Positions 63,215-64,000 of a DNA stretch of 64,000 nt are shown here, piece by piece. The notes beneath the pieces are model-generated. The model ran no database searches. It was given only the letters and a program-made list of their open reading frames with translations, and had not been told where the DNA came from. A program made the translations under genes and the position numbers. How positions within the stretch are numbered: the first letter of the stretch is position 1; every line of letters begins with the position of its first letter. The stretch is from Pseudoprevotella muciniphila (lineage in GTDB: Bacteria; Bacteroidota; Bacteroidia; Bacteroidales; Bacteroidaceae): NCBI RefSeq assembly GCF_003265305.2, contig NZ_CP033459.1, positions 496,001 to 560,000 on the forward strand, given 5' to 3'.

Positions 63215-64000
63215 TTATGGAAGTCTTCTGAGCCACGTCAGCCTCAAGAGCATTTCGAGCGTAAAGATGATGAGTGCCACGAGCCCGAAGAGTTGATAGG
63301 CTTCGTATCGCTTGTTGTAGTTCGTTGTTGTCAGTTTCGACTTTTCCAGTTGGTCTATATCTTTATATATTTCACTCAATTCATCAGTGCTTTGAGCTGA
63401 ATAATACAGTCCTCCCGTCTGTGCAGCGATTTCTTCAAGCGTGTTTGTATTGTTCACCCCATTGGCTGTTGTGTCATTGTCGAGAGGTTCTGTATTTGAC
63501 TGGTTTTCGTATCCCGGCACACCTACCGAAATGACATATATTCTTATTCCGAGGTTTTTCGCCATTTCCGTAGCCGTGAGTGGTGAGATGTTGCCGGTAT
63601 TGTTTTCCCCGTCGGTCAGCAGTATGACCACTTTGCTTTTCGTATGGCTTCTTTCGAGATGAGTAACGGCATTGGCTATTCCCATGCCTATTGCCGTGCC
63701 CGGCGCGATGACACCTTGGCGCTGCAGGTTGCAATTCACCCTGACGAGAAGACTGAGCAAGGCTGCATGGTCGGTGGTCAGCGGGCATTGTGTGAACGCC
63801 TCGCCTCCGAAGAGAGTCAGACCGATGTTGTCGTTTGGCCTGTTTGAGATAAATTCTGTTGCCACATTCTTTGCCGCCGTTATTCTGTCGGGCGTAAGGT
63901 CTTGGTGCAACATACTGACAGAGATGTCCATTGCCAACATAATATCAATGCCTTCCTGCTCGTTTTTCGATATAGCATTTCTCGTTTGTGGTCGTGCCAG
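63215..64000 (-). CDS. batA: BatA: VWA-domain membrane protein (N-terminus outside window)
   Basis: The frame is open to the last base of the window, so the N-terminal membrane part is missing. The MIDAS motif IMLAMDISVSMLHQD is followed by GTAIGMGIANAV and VILLTDGENNTGN. The C-terminal helix (YQLFGLVALIIFTLEMLLRL) is present. It heads the visible operon order batA-batB-batC-batD-batE, with a 22-bp gap to batB. Confidence 0.92.
   Translation of the reverse strand: MARPQTRNAISKNEQEGIDIMLAMDISVSMLHQDLTPDRITAAKNVATEFISNRPNDNIGLTLFGGEAFTQCPLTTDHAALLSLLVRVNCNLQRQGVIAPGTAIGMGIANAVTHLERSHTKSKVVILLTDGENNTGNISPLTATEMAKNLGIRIYVISVGVPGYENQSNTEPLDNDTTANGVNNTNTLEEIAAQTGGLYYSAQSTDELSEIYKDIDQLEKSKLTTTNYNKRYEAYQLFGLVALIIFTLEMLLRLTWLRRLP

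Noticed and set aside
1-64000. tRNA or rRNA genes
   Set aside because: I looked through the gaps between genes and saw no cloverleaf with a TTCGANNC arm and no rRNA sequence, though a scan program would be more reliable.

Overview
This is a chromosomal segment of a gut- or oral-type Bacteroidales bacterium, most like Prevotella and relatives. The basis is Bacteroidetes-style promoters (TTTG, 19-21 bp, TAnnTTTG), a bifunctional fucokinase/guanylyltransferase (fkp), an aerotolerance (bat) operon, a class III fructose-1,6-bisphosphatase, TamA/TamB-like envelope proteins, BspA-like leucine-rich repeat proteins and a 588-residue ribosomal protein S1. Most of the window is housekeeping or catabolic. 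The unusual content lies in four places described below.

Layout. 1-10 kb, plus strand: tail of an IS30 transposase, a PlsC acyltransferase, fkp, a 5'-nucleotidase-like phosphatase, the agmatine-to-putrescine pair aguA-aguB, and a secreted GH27 alpha-galactosidase. 10-14.8 kb: a membrane CHASE2-like sensor overlapping by 4 bp a secreted caspase-fold protease fused to about 23 near-identical BspA-type repeats. 14.9-29.3 kb: a Fic protein (minus), then tamB, tamA, a TetR regulator, a YARHG protein, a cation diffusion facilitator and rpsA (plus). 29.5-32.7 kb, minus strand: a complete diversity-generating retroelement (DGR). 33-45.2 kb, minus strand: ClC channel, tsaC/sua5, a GyrA/ParC-type topoisomerase subunit, mrp, three surface-polysaccharide-type genes, an MBL-fold hydrolase and murB. 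45.3-47.3 kb, plus: pheS and a sugar-phosphate nucleotidyltransferase. 47.8-50.9 kb, minus: a BspA/discoidin surface protein and a SIR2-like gene interrupted by an in-frame amber codon. 50.9-52.5 kb: no protein gene, but repeated palindromic elements and a probable structured small RNA. 52.5-64 kb: an S9 peptidase (plus), then ROK kinase, serine dehydratase, fbp and batE-D-C-B-A (minus); batA runs off the window.

The DGR is the main result. Its order in the direction of transcription is target gene with variable repeat (VR, 31938-32127), accessory gene, template repeat (TR, 30881-31069), reverse transcriptase. I aligned TR and VR by eye. They differ at 22 substituted positions, 20 of which are adenines of the template on the coding strand. 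They share an invariant 32-bp end, and VR carries one extra base that shifts the last codons out of the expected frame. The target is a secreted protein with a Fibrobacter-succinogenes-major-paralogous type (C-type-lectin-like) C-terminus, so the element should diversify a surface or secreted binding protein.

Other points of interest are the CHASE2/caspase/LRR pair, the interrupted SIR2-like protein, a family of intergenic repeats capped by hairpins whose stems change sequence but stay palindromic, and a roughly 110-nt RNA candidate with its own promoter, closing stem and terminator. All functional names rest on recognisable motifs and known family sequences. No database search was possible.
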